A stretch of 64,000 bases of DNA from the NCBI RefSeq assembly GCF_022965805.1, contig NC_133101.1, positions 4,650,001 through 4,714,000 of the forward strand, given 5' to 3'. This DNA is from Primulina eburnea (taxonomy: Eukaryota; Streptophyta; Magnoliopsida; Lamiales; Gesneriaceae). The notes beneath the pieces are model-generated. The model did not search any database. It was not told the origin of the DNA and saw only the letters and a program-made list of their open reading frames with translations. The position numbers and the translations under genes are program-made. Below are positions 1 through 11,715 of this stretch, piece after piece (within the stretch, counting starts at the first letter, position 1; each line of letters begins with the position of its first letter).

Positions 1-412
1 ATTTGCACGACTTTATAATCATCTGAAGATGCATCGTAACCGAACCCGCAGGGTTCCCGAGAACTGAATCGCGGAGAAGGTAGTTGCCTATACTTTCTTA
101 TCGCCGGATTCCACACGAAGATATGACCTGTATAAACTACACAGACCAACCCGTTACAAGAACCCACCATCTGAATCTTATAATATCGGTTTTCCTTAGT
201 GAAATCACACAGCGCATCTTCTACATGAGGAAGTTCATTAAAGATACCGTTAAGCGGGCAAGTATAAAGTTCAGTAGCAGAGCCGAACACGATTCTTGGG
301 CGGCGAGTAGTCGAAACTTCGAGATAGTTGGTCTCGAATTCGGGGCTGGAGATGAGGGAAAGCCAAGATTTCGAAACGCATCTGAACCTGAGAAGAGACT
401 TCACGGGGAGCC
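1..412 (-). pseudogene. F-box gene copy 1, 3' part, split by copia insertion
   Basis: Read on the minus strand, this segment continues an F-box gene whose first 72 bases lie at 10070-10141. Joined across the insertion with one copy of the GAGCC duplication, the frame stays open from the end of the F-box, through the region starting GSCNGLVC and WNPAIRKYR, to the window edge, where the C-terminus is cut off. It is a paralogue of the genes at 19395-20456 and 22140-23224. F-box proteins of this type bind SKP1 through the F-box and present substrates through a C-terminal F-box-associated domain. The only lesion I see is the retrotransposon, so loss of function is probably recent. The part beyond position 1 is not visible. 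Confidence 0.85.
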
Positions 413-2551
413 TGTTGGATCCGGTTTTCTACACGCCCAAACGCAGCGGAAGATTTAAAATTTTTTTTATTTTATTTTGAAAAACAAAATAATATTGCTT
501 TAGGCGCTCGTATGATTTATCAAAACATACATAGGATGTTAGAAATCGTTATACCTTGGTGAATAAATCACGTGGCTCCAACTATTCCGGGGTTAGCGGA
601 GATAGCTCTTCGTGAATCCCTACGAACGTTCTTCGATGTACTTCGAATTAGGTCCACGACCGGATTGCTTGTTCCTCTTCTAACTCGCACTAGAAAGTAT
701 AGAAGATTTTGCGATGAGATAGAACACGAAGAAGAAATCGACTCAACACCAAAAGCCGAATTTTTCTTGCAATTGAGAAGAGATTTTCGTGAGCCCTTTT
801 GAGAGCAAAAAGGGACGGCCGAATTTTTGGAATAGCCGAAAAGCAATACTTTTCTACTCTAGGTTTTTTCGGATGCAATCTAGTTTTATAAGAATAAAAA
901 ATTCTTATTTTTATTTCTAATCTTTAATTTACTTAATTAATCTAATTAATTAAGATAATTAAAGATTCTAAAATCCTGCCAACCTTTTGCCAACTAGATT
1001 GTTTCCACCGAAATTTCATGCATTATAATAATAATAAAAAAATCATTATTATATTTTTCTAACCCATCCTTTAACTTAATTAATTATATTAATTAAGTTA
1101 ACTATGGATTCTAATTGCATGCATATATTGGACCAAATCTCGATGTATATATCTATTATAAATTCAACATTTGAATTTAATATTTAAATTATAAATTCAA
1201 CTCCTTGAATTTATCACATCCAAAATTTAATATTTAATAAACTCAACTTTTGAGTTTAATAAATTAAATTATCAAATTTCATAAATTCAACCCTTTGAAT
1301 TTATTCTCTCCATATTTCATAAATTCAACTTCTTGAATTTAGTATCTCATAAATTCAACTCCTTGAATTTATTTTCTCAAAATTTAATTATCATAAATTC
1401 AACTCCTTGAATTTACTATATCATAATATAAATTCAACTTCTTGAATTTATTCTCTCAACGGGAACAAACGATCCAGTGCTTGTGTGACCCTCAATGGTT
1501 CAGGGATACAGCTAGCCGTGGGTTCACAACTCTTTGTGATTCAGGACATAATCCTTTATTCGGGCTTACCCTAGTTAGCCCCATTCTTTTCACCAACACC
1601 TTGATCAAGAATGTCAGAACTCATTTCTGATTACACCCATCGGATCATGGTAAGAGCGTCTAGTAGCATCGCCCCATGATCCCCTAGGTATCACTGATAG
1701 TGCCTGCAAGAACCAGTAGATTATGATTAACGTACAGTACGGTCCCTTCATCTCATATATCCCGATCGAATCTGGAACCATTGGTTCATCGAGGGTTGCA
1801 TATTAATTCGATAACTATGTGATAACTATAATAGTGGCATCGCGTGTACTATTTGGAGAACTCCTTCTCCAACGTACATCTCATACTCTGGCCAGAGATT
1901 CCATGCACTATTATTACATTAGATCACATAGGATATCCACACCTGTAGGTGAGCGGTGAATCCCCGACTACAATACACTGGCTCCTATATGTGTCGCAAC
2001 TGCACCCAACCTCGCCACCTGATGACTCTCCTGGAGCCGGTAAACGAGTCAAAGCACAGCCCTAGCATATAGAGCCTCGGTGTTGTCCCGGGTCATAAGG
2101 ACTAATGGTGTACAATCATAACCACAGACTTATCCTCTCGATGAATGATAACCACTTGGAAAGTCCGAGGGAGGGTTGTTCGGTATAATCATCATATGAC
2201 TACCCATCTGTATGTTTGGACATCTCTATGCCCTTACCAAGAAACGCAGTACACAACATCACAGATGCTAGTCTCGAGCTCAAGCGACCTTTATCCCTGT
2301 TTTAGGCGGCTGAATCGACTATGAACAAATTTAGAATATGCAGTGTTTACAAATGAGTTTCAACATCGAATTACGATTCATTTGTATTAAAGCATAATCA
2401 AGGACTTTATCTATGCTGTTTGCATGGGTATACAGATAAAGTATAACAAGACCATAAAAAGTTAAATTATATTAAAATAAAGATTGTTTATTTCACTTGA
2501 GTCAATAAATTCCCTAGCCAACAGTTGGCTTGTAGGGCATCTACTCTAACA
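413..2551 (-). repeat. Copia 3' LTR (left copy)
   Basis: Begins TGTTGGATCC and ends CTCTAACA in plus orientation, which is TGTTAGAG...GGATCCAACA on the element strand. The length of 2139 bp equals that of the right copy. It contains an AT-rich palindrome array at 1158-1451. Open frames inside it (for example 568-846) recur identically in the right LTR and resemble no protein I recognise. Confidence 0.95.
1158..1451. repeat. Eight-unit AT-rich palindrome array in left copia LTR
   Basis: Eight spaced copies of a short inverted repeat, arms AAATTCAA and TTGAATTT around a 3-5 base centre (C plus a variable CT-rich stretch). They recur at irregular intervals of roughly 23 to 60 bases with AT-rich spacers. 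The third unit has changed both arms together (AAACTCAA and TTGAGTTT), so pairing is kept. The role is unknown; possibilities are a protein-binding enhancer array or RNA hairpins. Confidence 0.85.
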
Positions 2552-2563
2552 ATCTCCCACTTG
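2552..2563 (-). promoter_or_regulatory. Copia polypurine tract
   Basis: The minus-strand sequence AAGTGGGAGATT lies immediately upstream of the 3' LTR. This purine run is the expected primer for plus-strand DNA synthesis. Confidence 0.85.
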
Positions 2564-2630
2564 CCCTAGAGCCAATTACCCATAATCCCATTGTTTCGCG
2601 ATGCTACTCAAACAATGTTCTTGGCTAGGG

Positions 2631-5162
2631 CTATGTAAGTGGATCAGCAACATTATCTGCAGAGGGAAGTCTTTCGACTGATATGTCTCCTCTTCCCACA
2701 ATCTCCCGTATGATGTGGAACTTCCTCAGTACATGTTTGGATCGCTGATGAGACCTTGGTTCCTTTGCTTGCGCAACGGCACCAGTGTTGTCACAGTACA
2801 CGGGGACTGGATCAACTCTATTAGGAATAACGTCCAACTCTTGGACAAAATTCCTCATCCAAAATTCCTCTCTGGCTGCATTATATGCAACAATGTATTC
2901 AGCTTCAGTGGTGGAATCCGCAACGGTGTCTTGCTTGGAACTTTTCCAAAAGACAGCCGCACCATATAGCATGAATACCAAGCCAGAGGTCGATTTCGAA
3001 TCATCTACGTCACATTGGAAGCTAGAATCGATGTAGCCTTCCAATTTCAATTCTCCATCCCCTTAGACCATGAACAAGTTCTTAGTCCTTCTCAAGTACT
3101 TAAGAATATCTTTCACGGCCTTCCAATGCATTGGACCAGGGTTTGCCTGATATCTGCTTGTAACACTAAAAGCGTAAGCAACATCAGGACGTGTCGATAT
3201 CATACCATACATGATACTACCAATGGCTGACGCATATGGAATACGTGTCATCATCTCTATCTCTTCATCAGTTTTAGGACACATAGCTTTAGATAGAGTA
3301 ATACCATGACACATTGGTAAGTATCCTCTCTTGGACTCTTCCATAGAGAATCGTTTTATAATGGTATCGATATATGTGGCTTGGGTGAGCCCCAACATCC
3401 TTTTTGATCTATCTCTATAGATTTGTATTCCTAATACATAGGATGCTTCACCCATGTCCTTCATGGAGAATTTACTGGCTAACCATACTTTAGTTGATTG
3501 CAGTAATCCTATATCATTCCCAATGAGCAGGATATCATCAACATAAAGTACCAGGAATGTCACTGCACTCCCACTAACTTTCTTGTACACACATGGTTCC
3601 TCAGGATTCTTAGCAAAACCAAACTCTTTGATAGTGCTGTCAAATCTGAGGTTCCAACTCCTTGATGCCTGCTTGAGACCATATATTGATCTCTGAAGTT
3701 TGCATACCTTATGCTCACTTCCTACTGATGTGTATCCCTCAGGTTGAGACATATAAATTTCTTCTTTGATGTCTCCATTGAGGAATGCAGTCTTTACATC
3801 CATTTGCCATATCTCATAGTCATACCATGCTGCTATGGCTAGTAGTATTCTAATGGACTTAAACATAGCTACTGGTGAAAAAGTTTCCTCATAGTCAATT
3901 CCTTGCCTTTGAGTATAACCTTTTGCAACCAGTCTTGCTTTGAAGGTCACTACCTTCCCATCCGCCCCAAGCTTTCTTTTGTAGATCCATTTGCATCCTA
4001 TGGGAACGATTCCCTCAGGTGGATCCACTAATGTCCAGACTTGGTTTGAATACATAGAGTCCATTTCTGACTGCATGGCTTCAAGCCATTTAGTTGAATC
4101 AGTATCAGATATTGCTTCTTTGAAATTCATTGGATCGCATCCAACACAAGGCTCATCATGGCCTTGTTCATGAAGAAGTGTATATCTGGCAGGTGGTCTA
4201 ATAACTCTATCAGACTTTCTAGGAGCTTGTACTTCAACTACTGGTTCTAGGGGATTAGGTTCAACTTCTAAAGTTGAGGGAGTATCTTGAATTTCTTCAA
4301 GTTCTATCATCTTGCCTTTTCTATCTAATAGAAACTCCCTTTCCAAAAAGGTGGCATTTCTTGAAACAAACACTTTTGCTTCATTTGGATGATAGAAATA
4401 ATATCCTACAGAATTCTTTGGATATCCTACAAAGTAGCACAAATTGGATCTACTATCCAATTTGTCTCCCACTGTCTGCTTCACATAAGCAGGACATCCC
4501 CATATTCTCAAGTAAGAATACTTGGTAGGTTTCCCCATCCATATCTCATATGGTGTTTTATCCACTGCTTTAGTATGGACATTATTCAACAACATTGCCG
4601 CAGTTTCAAGCGCAAAACCCCAAAACATTGTAGGCAATTCAGTGAATCCCATCATAGATCGAACCATGTCCATCAATGTTCGATTACGACGTTCAGAAAC
4701 ACCATTCAATTGTGGTGTTGCTGGTGGAGTCCACTGTGAGAGAATCCCATTCTCTTTTAGATAACCCAAAAATTCAGCACTCAAGTATTCTCCACCTCGA
4801 TCAGATCGAAGTGCCTTAATACTTCTTTCTAGCTGATTTTCTACTTCAGATCTGAACTCTTTGAACCTTTCAAATGCTTCAGATTTATGTTTCATCAAAT
4901 AAACATACCCATACCTCGAATGGTCATCAGTAAAGGTAATGAAGTAGGAATGCCCAAATTTTGTGCTAACACTTAGCGGGCCACAAACGTCTGTATGGAT
5001 CAAATCCAATAGACCATGTGCACGTTCTACTTTTCCATTGAATGGAGTCTTAGTCGTTTTTCCTTTTTTACAGGACTCACAAGCAGGTAGAGAATTTATG
5101 TCTGACAAGTCAAACATGCCTTCTCCCACTAGTTTGTGCATCCTTCTTTGGAAATGTGACAT
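2631..5162 (-). pseudogene. Copia pol remnant (integrase, RT, RNase H) with stops
   Basis: A long open stretch (5162-3063) covers the end of the GAG-pre-integrase zinc region (CESCKKGK), the integrase core with its D, D and E residues (IHTDVCG, LRSDRGGEY, SERRNR), and reverse transcriptase with the YVDD motif. An in-frame TAA at 3063-3065 separates it from the RNase H part (3050-2631), which keeps the TEAEY and VYCDN acidic residues. That part ends in a TAG after ADPLT, where related elements continue. The N-terminal zinc-finger histidines and protease are not in frame, which points to a further frameshift near 5162-5190. The enzyme order is diagnostic of copia. The element cannot make a full polyprotein. 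Confidence 0.9.
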
Positions 5163-5473
5163 AGTCTAGCGTGCCATATTTGTGTGGGATTTGGATCATC
5201 TAACTTTATTTTGTTTGTTGTTGAAATCATGTTTACTTCGACATTCACTTATCATTTCCAGAACATTTCTGGCGCATATAATTTCTTATGTGCGGACTTC
5301 TTGCAGTGAAATAAATATGTTCTAACTTATCGGGCTTTGTAGGCCTTTTAAGTGTCTTTCAGAGTTTGCTTCTTATTGGGATTGTTTTTCTTGTGAGGGG
5401 CAGAACATTTCTTTCCCTTATCTTGTGGGCCATTTTCGTCTGACGAGAGGCCCATAAAAACAACAATTTTTTC

Positions 5474-5764
5474 TTATTTTATGGTGATCTCATAAGTCAT
5501 AAGCATATTGACTAGCTCTTCAAGGCTATCAAATATCTTATTAAACTTGAAGTTCACCATAACCCCGTCAAATGAGGAAGAGAAAAATAACATATTCATG
5601 TTACCTAGTAACTCGTTAGGAATCACATATTCCAGGCCCACCACATCCTCAATAAGCCCAGTCATACGTACACTATGCTCATGGGCCAAAGCCCCATCTT
5701 GCATATGTGTAGTCATGAGCTCCTTGAAATTGGTGTGCATCACTGTACGAGTTTCATGTACCAT
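5474..5764 (-). pseudogene. Copia gag remnant
   Basis: A 96-codon minus-strand frame resembles the middle of copia gag (UBN2-type), with MHTNFKELMTTHMQDG and the SSFDGVMVNFKFNK block followed by a leucine-rich LEELVNML stretch. Start and end are lost. The zinc-knuckle and protease region expected at 5163-5473 is only a degenerate, interrupted trace. A functional capsid is not encoded. Confidence 0.7.
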
Positions 5765-7489
5765 GCAACTCTTGCATGTTTATTCGAATGTCAGCAACAT
5801 TCAACATATCCTCAAACTGTCCCTACAGTTCATTTGACATAGAAGCGAGCACATCACACTTTAGCTTGCACACTATGGTCATACCATCTTGCATTCTTTG
5901 TCAGTTCAACAAGACTGACATTATTGTGTATGTCATTTTCTCCGAATTCAGAACAATTTCCCAACCAGTCTTGAAAATTAGATTCGGTTAGCTAGTTAAT
6001 AACAGAAATGTATTACGTGACGAAATCGAAAATATACTGATACGGAAACAGAATAATGGTTGCTGATTATTTTAAAATAATTTTAAGATATAAAATATGG
6101 ATTTCATTTTATAAATCTCCCTCCCACTATTTTGACATTTTCACCACCCTCTGATGAAAAAGGGAAATCATATTTCCTTAGTGGGCACGTAGAGTCCAAT
6201 TAGCCAATTATAATCCCGAATAATATCAGCCAATTATAATTTCTAAAAGGTAGAATTCAATTGCATCCCTATGCAACCTCCGCGTGTTTTGCCTCACGTT
6301 TAATAAGGACCCAATAATATGACGCCGTTTATTTTCGCGTGTCAAACCGACCCATCAATATTGAATTGTAGTAGACGGTCGCCATGAGTTCCCCAATAAT
6401 ATGAGCCGAAGTCATGGGAGTTCCACTCAATTCACATCATATGTCCGCTGGAAGTCACAGCTTTCCGGCGTACAGGCCTCCCCAATAATATGAGCCAGAC
6501 ACTGTCCGCGGGTAGCGATCAACATGCAACCACGGTTGATGGAAGGCAAGGAAAAATTAAACTCTTTTAATTTTTACTTTTCCGGTTTGATATAAATTTT
6601 GAATCATATTCAAAATGAGGGATTTTAATTTTTAAAATTGTCCCATCATTTTAATTTAAAAATCGCGTGCCACGAGTTTGTATGTTTGCCGGATTCATGC
6701 AACTATATTATATAATAATATACATACATGCATACTACTATATATCACATATATCATAATATGACATTCAACAATAAATAAGGATGATCGATCGCCAACA
6801 CTATTAGATCCATGTGAGCCAGACATGGATCCAGGTCCAAAACCTAGGTGAATGCAGGGATGCAAATGCAACAATTACAAGAGCTTCCAATATTTTACAT
6901 GTCTTCATCTTGATCATCGGGCCCACCATCTTCCAGTCTTGATCTCCCACTATTTCTAATAATTACATTTAAATAGCCATGGCACATAAGGGATACATCT
7001 CATGGGGTGGGAACGAGCCATAAACCAGGCCCACTTTAATAATATCAAATATTAATAAAAAACCGAATAAAACAGTAAAATATCCTAACATACACCTAAC
7101 ACATTGGTCAAGGCTCTCGATCATCCTTCATGCATTTAATATCAAATATTAACATCAATTTAATTAAACAATTTAATTAATTTATAAATCATATATCTAA
7201 TAATTTTATCACTAACCACCACAATTATTAAAAGATTTAATAAATTAAATAAACTCCTTTATTTAATTTCCAATTAAATCAATAATAATTGATTTCTTGT
7301 AAAAACTCATTTTTACCATAAATAATTAAAATCATATTCTAATTATTTATTTCACAAGAAAATTATTAATTTTTCAAAAATTACTTTCCAAAATAAAAAT
7401 TGAAACAATTTTCAAAAATATCAATTTTACCCAAAAATTTGAAAAATCAGAAAATTGCACCCTAGGCCCAAACAATTTAGGCCCATCAT
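5765..7489 (-). other. Copia long non-coding leader and decayed gag 5' region
   Basis: AT-rich with no convincing coding frame. Between about 6310 and 6500 the phrase CCCAATAATATGA recurs three times in a locally repetitive stretch. The tract 6550-7480 is rich in ATTAAT-like simple sequence. It should be transcribed between the primer site and gag. I see nothing else in it. Confidence 0.6.
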
Positions 7490-7790
7490 CCAGAACGCTT
7501 CCCGAGACGATCCCGGGCAGCCGCCCGTGCAGCCCGCCCGCTGCCCGAACGTTTCGGGCAGTGGCGGCAGCCCCTGTGCGCGCTGGGCGCACAGGTGCGC
7601 GCGGCGCGTGCGGACGTTCCGCACGCCGCGCTAGCGCTGCCGCCGCGCGCTGTGCGGACGTTCCGCACAGCGCGCTAGCGCAGCCGCCGAGCGCTGTGCG
7701 GACGCTCCGCACAGCGCGCGCGGCCGCTGCGCGCCCCCGTGCGCGACCCTGCGCGCACGGGCTGCCCGGAACAGTTCCGGGCAGAAACGA
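7490..7790 (-). repeat. CpG-rich hairpin block in copia leader
   Basis: This block of about 300 bp is mostly G and C inside a strongly AT-rich element. It holds at least five short-centred inverted repeats: 7541-7561 (arms CTGCCCGAA/TTCGGGCAG), 7606-7626 (GCGTGCGGA/TCCGCACGC), about 7646-7674 (CGCGCTGTGCGGA and its complement), about 7691-7717 (GCGCTGTGCGGA and its complement) and 7762-7784 (CTGCCCGGAAC/GTTCCGGGCAG). Centres are CGT, CGC or a single A. Stems differ between units but stay complementary. It lies roughly 125-425 nt downstream of the primer site in the transcript. A packaging, dimerisation or translation signal is possible but not shown. Confidence 0.8.
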
Positions 7791-7913
7791 ATTTTTTTTT
7801 TTTTTGTTTTCTGGAAAAATAAAATTTTTATGGTGCATCAATATTTCTGAAAATTTTCTTGTGTGGTTAGAAACAAATTATTCAATATAATTTAAATCAT
7901 ACGATTTAGAAAA

Positions 7914-7929
7914 CCTGGCTCTGATACCA
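7914..7929 (-). promoter_or_regulatory. Copia primer binding site (initiator tRNA-Met)
   Basis: On the minus strand the sequence TGGTATCAGAGCCAGG lies one base inside the 5' LTR. Its first 12 bases are complementary to the 3' end of plant initiator methionine tRNA, the usual primer for copia and many gypsy reverse transcriptases. This fixes the element's orientation. Confidence 0.92.
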
Positions 7930-7930
7930 C

Positions 7931-10069
7931 TGTTGGATCCGATTTTCTACACGCCCAAACGCAGCGGAAGATTTAAAATTTTTTTTATTTTATTTTGAAA
8001 AACAAAATAATATTGCTTTAGGCGCTCGTATGATTTATCAAAACATACATAGGATGTTAGAAATCGTTATACCTTGGTGAATAAATCACGTGGCTCCAAC
8101 TATTCCGGGGTTAGCGGAGATAGCTCTTCGTGAATCCCTACGAACGTTCTTCGATGTACTTCGAATTAGGTCCACGACCGGATTGCTTGTTCCTCTTCTA
8201 ACTCGCACTAGAAAGTATAGAAGATTTTGCGATGAGATAGAACACGAAGAAGAAATCGACTCAACACCAAAAGCCGAATTTTTCTTGCAATTGAGAAGAG
8301 ATTTTCGTGAGCCCTTTTGAGAGCAAAAAGGGACGGCCGAATTTTTGGAATAGCCGAAAAGCAATACTTTTCTACTCTAGGTTTTTTCGGATGCAATCTA
8401 GTTTTATAAGAATAAAAAATTCTTATTTTTATTTCTAATCTTTAATTTACTTAATTAATCTAATTAATTAAGATAATTAAAGATTCTAAAATCCTGCCAA
8501 CCTTTTGCCAACTAGATTGTTTCCACCGAAATTTCATGCATTATAATAATAATAAAAAAATCATTATTATATTTTTCTAACCCATCCTTTAACTTAATTA
8601 ATTATATTAATTAAGTTAACTATGGATTCTAATTGCATGCATATATTGGACCAAATCTCGATGTATATATCTATTATAAATTCAACATTTGAATTTAATA
8701 TTTAAATTATAAATTCAACTCCTTGAATTTATCACATCCAAAATTTAATATTTAATAAACTCAACTTTTGAGTTTAATAAATTAAATTATCAAATTTCAT
8801 AAATTCAACCCTTTGAATTTATTCTCTCCATATTTCATAAATTCAACTTCTTGAATTTAGTATCTCATAAATTCAACTCCTTGAATTTATTTTCTCAAAA
8901 TTTAATTATCATAAATTCAACTCCTTGAATTTACTATATCATAATATAAATTCAACTTCTTGAATTTATTCTCTCAACGGGAACAAACGATCCAGTGCTT
9001 GTGTGACCCTCAATGGTTCAGGGATACAGCTAGCCGTGGGTTCACAACTCTTTGTGATTCAGGACATAATCCTTTATTCGGGCTTACCCTAGTTAGCCCC
9101 ATTCTTTTCACCAACACCTTGATCAAGAATGTCAGAACTCATTTCTGATTACACCCATCGGATCATGGTAAGAGCGTCTAGTAGCATCGCCCCATGATCC
9201 CCTAGGTATCACTGATAGTGCCTGCAAGAACCAGTAGATTATGATTAACGTACAGTACGGTCCCTTCATCTCATATATCCCGATCGAATCTGCAACCATT
9301 GGTTCATCGAGGGTTGCATATTAATTCGATAACTATGTGATAACTATAATAGTGGCATCGCGTGTACTATTTGGAGAACTCCTTCTCCAACGTACATCTC
9401 ATACTCTGGCCAGAGATTCCATGCACTATTATTACATTAGATCACATAGGATATCCACACCTGTAGGTGAGCGGTGAATCCCCGACTACAATACACTGGC
9501 TCCTATATGTGTCGCAACTGCACCCAACCTCGCCACCTGATGACTCTCCTGGAGCCGGTAAACGAGTCAAAGCACAGCCCTAGCATATAGAGCCTCGGTG
9601 TTGTCCCGGGTCATAAGGACTAATGGTGTACAATCATAACCACAGACTTATCCTCTCGATGAATGATAACCACTTGGAAAGTCCGAGGGAGGGTTGTTCG
9701 GTATAATCATCATATGACTACCCATCTGTATGTTTGGACATCTCTATGCCCTTACCAAGAAACGCAGTACACAACATCACAGATGCTAGTCTCGAGCTCA
9801 AGCGACCTTTATCCCTGTTTTAGGCGGCTGAATCGACTATGAACAAATTTAGAATATGCAGTGTTTACAAATGAGTTTCAACATCGAATTACGATTCATT
9901 TGTATTAAAGCATAATCAAGGACTTTATCTATGCTGTTTGCATGGGTATACAGATAAAGTATAACAAGACCATAAAAAGTTAAATTATATTAAAATAAAG
10001 ATTGTTTATTTCACTTGAGTCAATAAATTCCCTAGCCAACAGTTGGCTTGTAGGGCATCTACTCTAACA
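7931..10069 (-). repeat. Copia 5' LTR (right copy)
   Basis: Same 2139 bp length and ends as the left LTR. It drives the element on the minus strand, and its inner border is followed directly by the primer binding site. Near-identity to the left copy dates the insertion as recent, assuming no gene conversion. Confidence 0.95.
8676..8969. repeat. Eight-unit AT-rich palindrome array in right copia LTR
   Basis: This is the right LTR copy of the array at 1158-1451, offset by 7518 bases. It has the same eight units and the same compensatory pair in unit three. I saw no differences between the two copies. Confidence 0.85.
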
Positions 10070-10141
10070 GAGCCTCCATAAGATTTCGGTGATCAGGTCC
10101 TGTGGAAGATTTTCGAAAGGATTTGATTCTTGGGTTACCAT
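10070..10141 (-). pseudogene. F-box gene copy 1, 5' part (start codon to insertion site)
   Basis: The start codon lies at 10141-10139 on the minus strand and the peptide begins [16 protein letters not shown], the N-terminal half of an F-box. The frame runs into the target duplication GAGCC (10070-10074) at the right edge of the copia element and resumes at position 412. The sequence just upstream (10142-10330) matches the upstream regions of the other two F-box copies. The insertion falls within the F-box (about residue 24), so neither half could make a functional SKP1-binding protein. Confidence 0.85.
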
Positions 10142-11715
10142 TGTTTTTCAAGAAAAGAGAACACCGAATTGTGAATTGCGTGAGAATTCACAAAGTGAAT
10201 ATATTGTTTAAATAAGATTGATGAATTGTAGTTGAATTAAACTAAAACTCTTCCTATGTCATCGTATGTAGTAGAAATTTAAGATGTATACATGGAAAAA
10301 ATCTATTGAATATATCTCCCAAGATTTCTTTGGTTGTATTTCCCGATATTTAAGAGAAGAAATTAATCATGCCATCAAATCTCATTAGACTAAATTTTCA
10401 TATATACCAAAAAACCGATCTAAATATTACACTATTATTCTTATGACAATACCTTCAAACATTTAAGAAAATATACAAGGATAATATTGATAAGTACAAT
10501 ATTAAGATAAGATATTTCTAAAAAAAACTACTTCTTTGAAAGCGGCTTCAAACAACTTATTTTTTTGACAGTTTATAAGCTCTTTGAAAAAAAAAAATTG
10601 TCAAACAAATTTAAAGAGACAGCTTATCAAATATTTTTAAGAGTTTATACCAAACATATTTAACATCTTTTAAATAGTGGAACATAAACACTATCAAGAA
10701 TTTAGTCTTATCTTTAATTTGAGAAGTAACAAAAATCGACATTATTGTGCGAGAATTTGCAAATTTTGATCAAGGGATTTCAAATATCCTGAAAGTTTCG
10801 AATTACTTATGCTTAATCAGGGCAGAACCAGGTGAAGAGTGAAGACGTTGAACGTTCGATACATTGCGATAGATCAGATTTCTTGTAGTGACGATTACGA
10901 ATTTATATTTTGGCATAAAATAATCATGTTTTTCTATTTTTTACTGCATTGTCGTATTTGAAGTAGTCGATAGATTCCACTAGATTGAAGTCCCCTTTAG
11001 AATACACGTACATGTTAGCTGAATTTCTGCCTGCCAATTAATAAATAACTAATATGATGGAAAAAAATAAAAAAAAATCGGTCCTACTTAGTTGCGGAGG
11101 AGGAAGTTGGAAGTTTCATGTCTATTTAATTTTTTAATTAATGATAACTTTGAATTATACACATAAAGTCTATACCTTCGCATTAAATTTAAATTTAAGC
11201 AATACTAGACGAAATTTGTTCGTCAAAATAGCTAAATATTAACTTACTTAGTATTAATAACATATTAAAATAAAATAATTTTATAGAAAAAAAATATTAT
11301 CACTTCTTTATCGAAAATTGATCCAAAATCTCAGTAATAAACATTAGTTTCAGCGACAGCTAAATGACCAGTAGTCCATCTCTTGGCGTAAATAACTTGA
11401 TCCCACCACCCCACGAGTCAATTTATATGCCATATGGCACACTATAATCAAGCCTGTAGCTAAATGAACGTACACGAGGTGACATTTATTACAAATAGAA
11501 TTGACTATGATAGTGAAATTTGAACTAACATATTTGAAAATTGAACTCACTGGATTGACTTGATATACACTACCAGCTAGCTTTGAAAGGCAAACAATTC
11601 ATCAGATTTCAAAAAAGACATCTGATCAGCAAACAGAAAAAGTGTTGGTTGGTTATTGCTGAACTTGTACATTTCAATTATCAAGCACCAGCAGAAAACA
11701 AAATGCTAACATCAC
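10142..11715. other. Intergenic: F-box copy 1 upstream region, then AT-rich DNA
   Basis: Positions 10142-10330 are the upstream region of F-box copy 1 and match those at 20457-20640 and 23235-23400, including a shared GTTTAAATAAGATTGA stretch. The remainder to 11715 is AT-rich with no credible coding frame. The last part presumably holds the 3' untranslated region of the next gene. Confidence 0.6.

Larger units (their letters stand above)
413..10069 (-). mobile_element. Ty1/copia LTR retrotransposon, complete with TSD
   Basis: Two directly repeated 2139 bp LTRs (TG...CA ends) flank a 5379 bp interior, and a perfect 5 bp target duplication GAGCC lies at 408-412 and 10070-10074. On the minus strand the order is 5' LTR, tRNA-iMet primer site, long leader with a GC-rich hairpin block, gag remnant, pol (integrase, then RT, then RNase H, the copia order), polypurine tract and 3' LTR. 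By eye the LTRs differ at only about two sites (423/7941 and near 1774/9292), so the insertion is young. The coding region is nevertheless broken, which makes it non-autonomous. The long LTRs and pol sequence suggest an Angela/Tork-like lineage, but that is a guess. Confidence 0.95.

Noticed and set aside
84..458. Plus-strand frame at the window start, with a similar one at 20154-20363
   Set aside because: Antisense shadow of the F-box coding sequence; it recurs because the F-box paralogues are similar.
568..846. 92-codon frame in the copia LTR, repeated at 8086-8364
   Set aside because: Identical because the LTRs are identical; no recognisable domain.
7374..7841. 155-codon Ala/Arg-rich frame over the GC-rich block
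   Set aside because: All frames are open on both strands across this block because stop codons are AT-rich. Composition, not coding, explains it.
7914..7929. TGGTATCAGAGC matches as possible tRNA gene pieces (also 26421, 35907, 38914)
   Set aside because: They are complementary to the initiator tRNA 3' end at LTR/TRIM borders, which makes them primer sites. No cloverleaf surrounds them.
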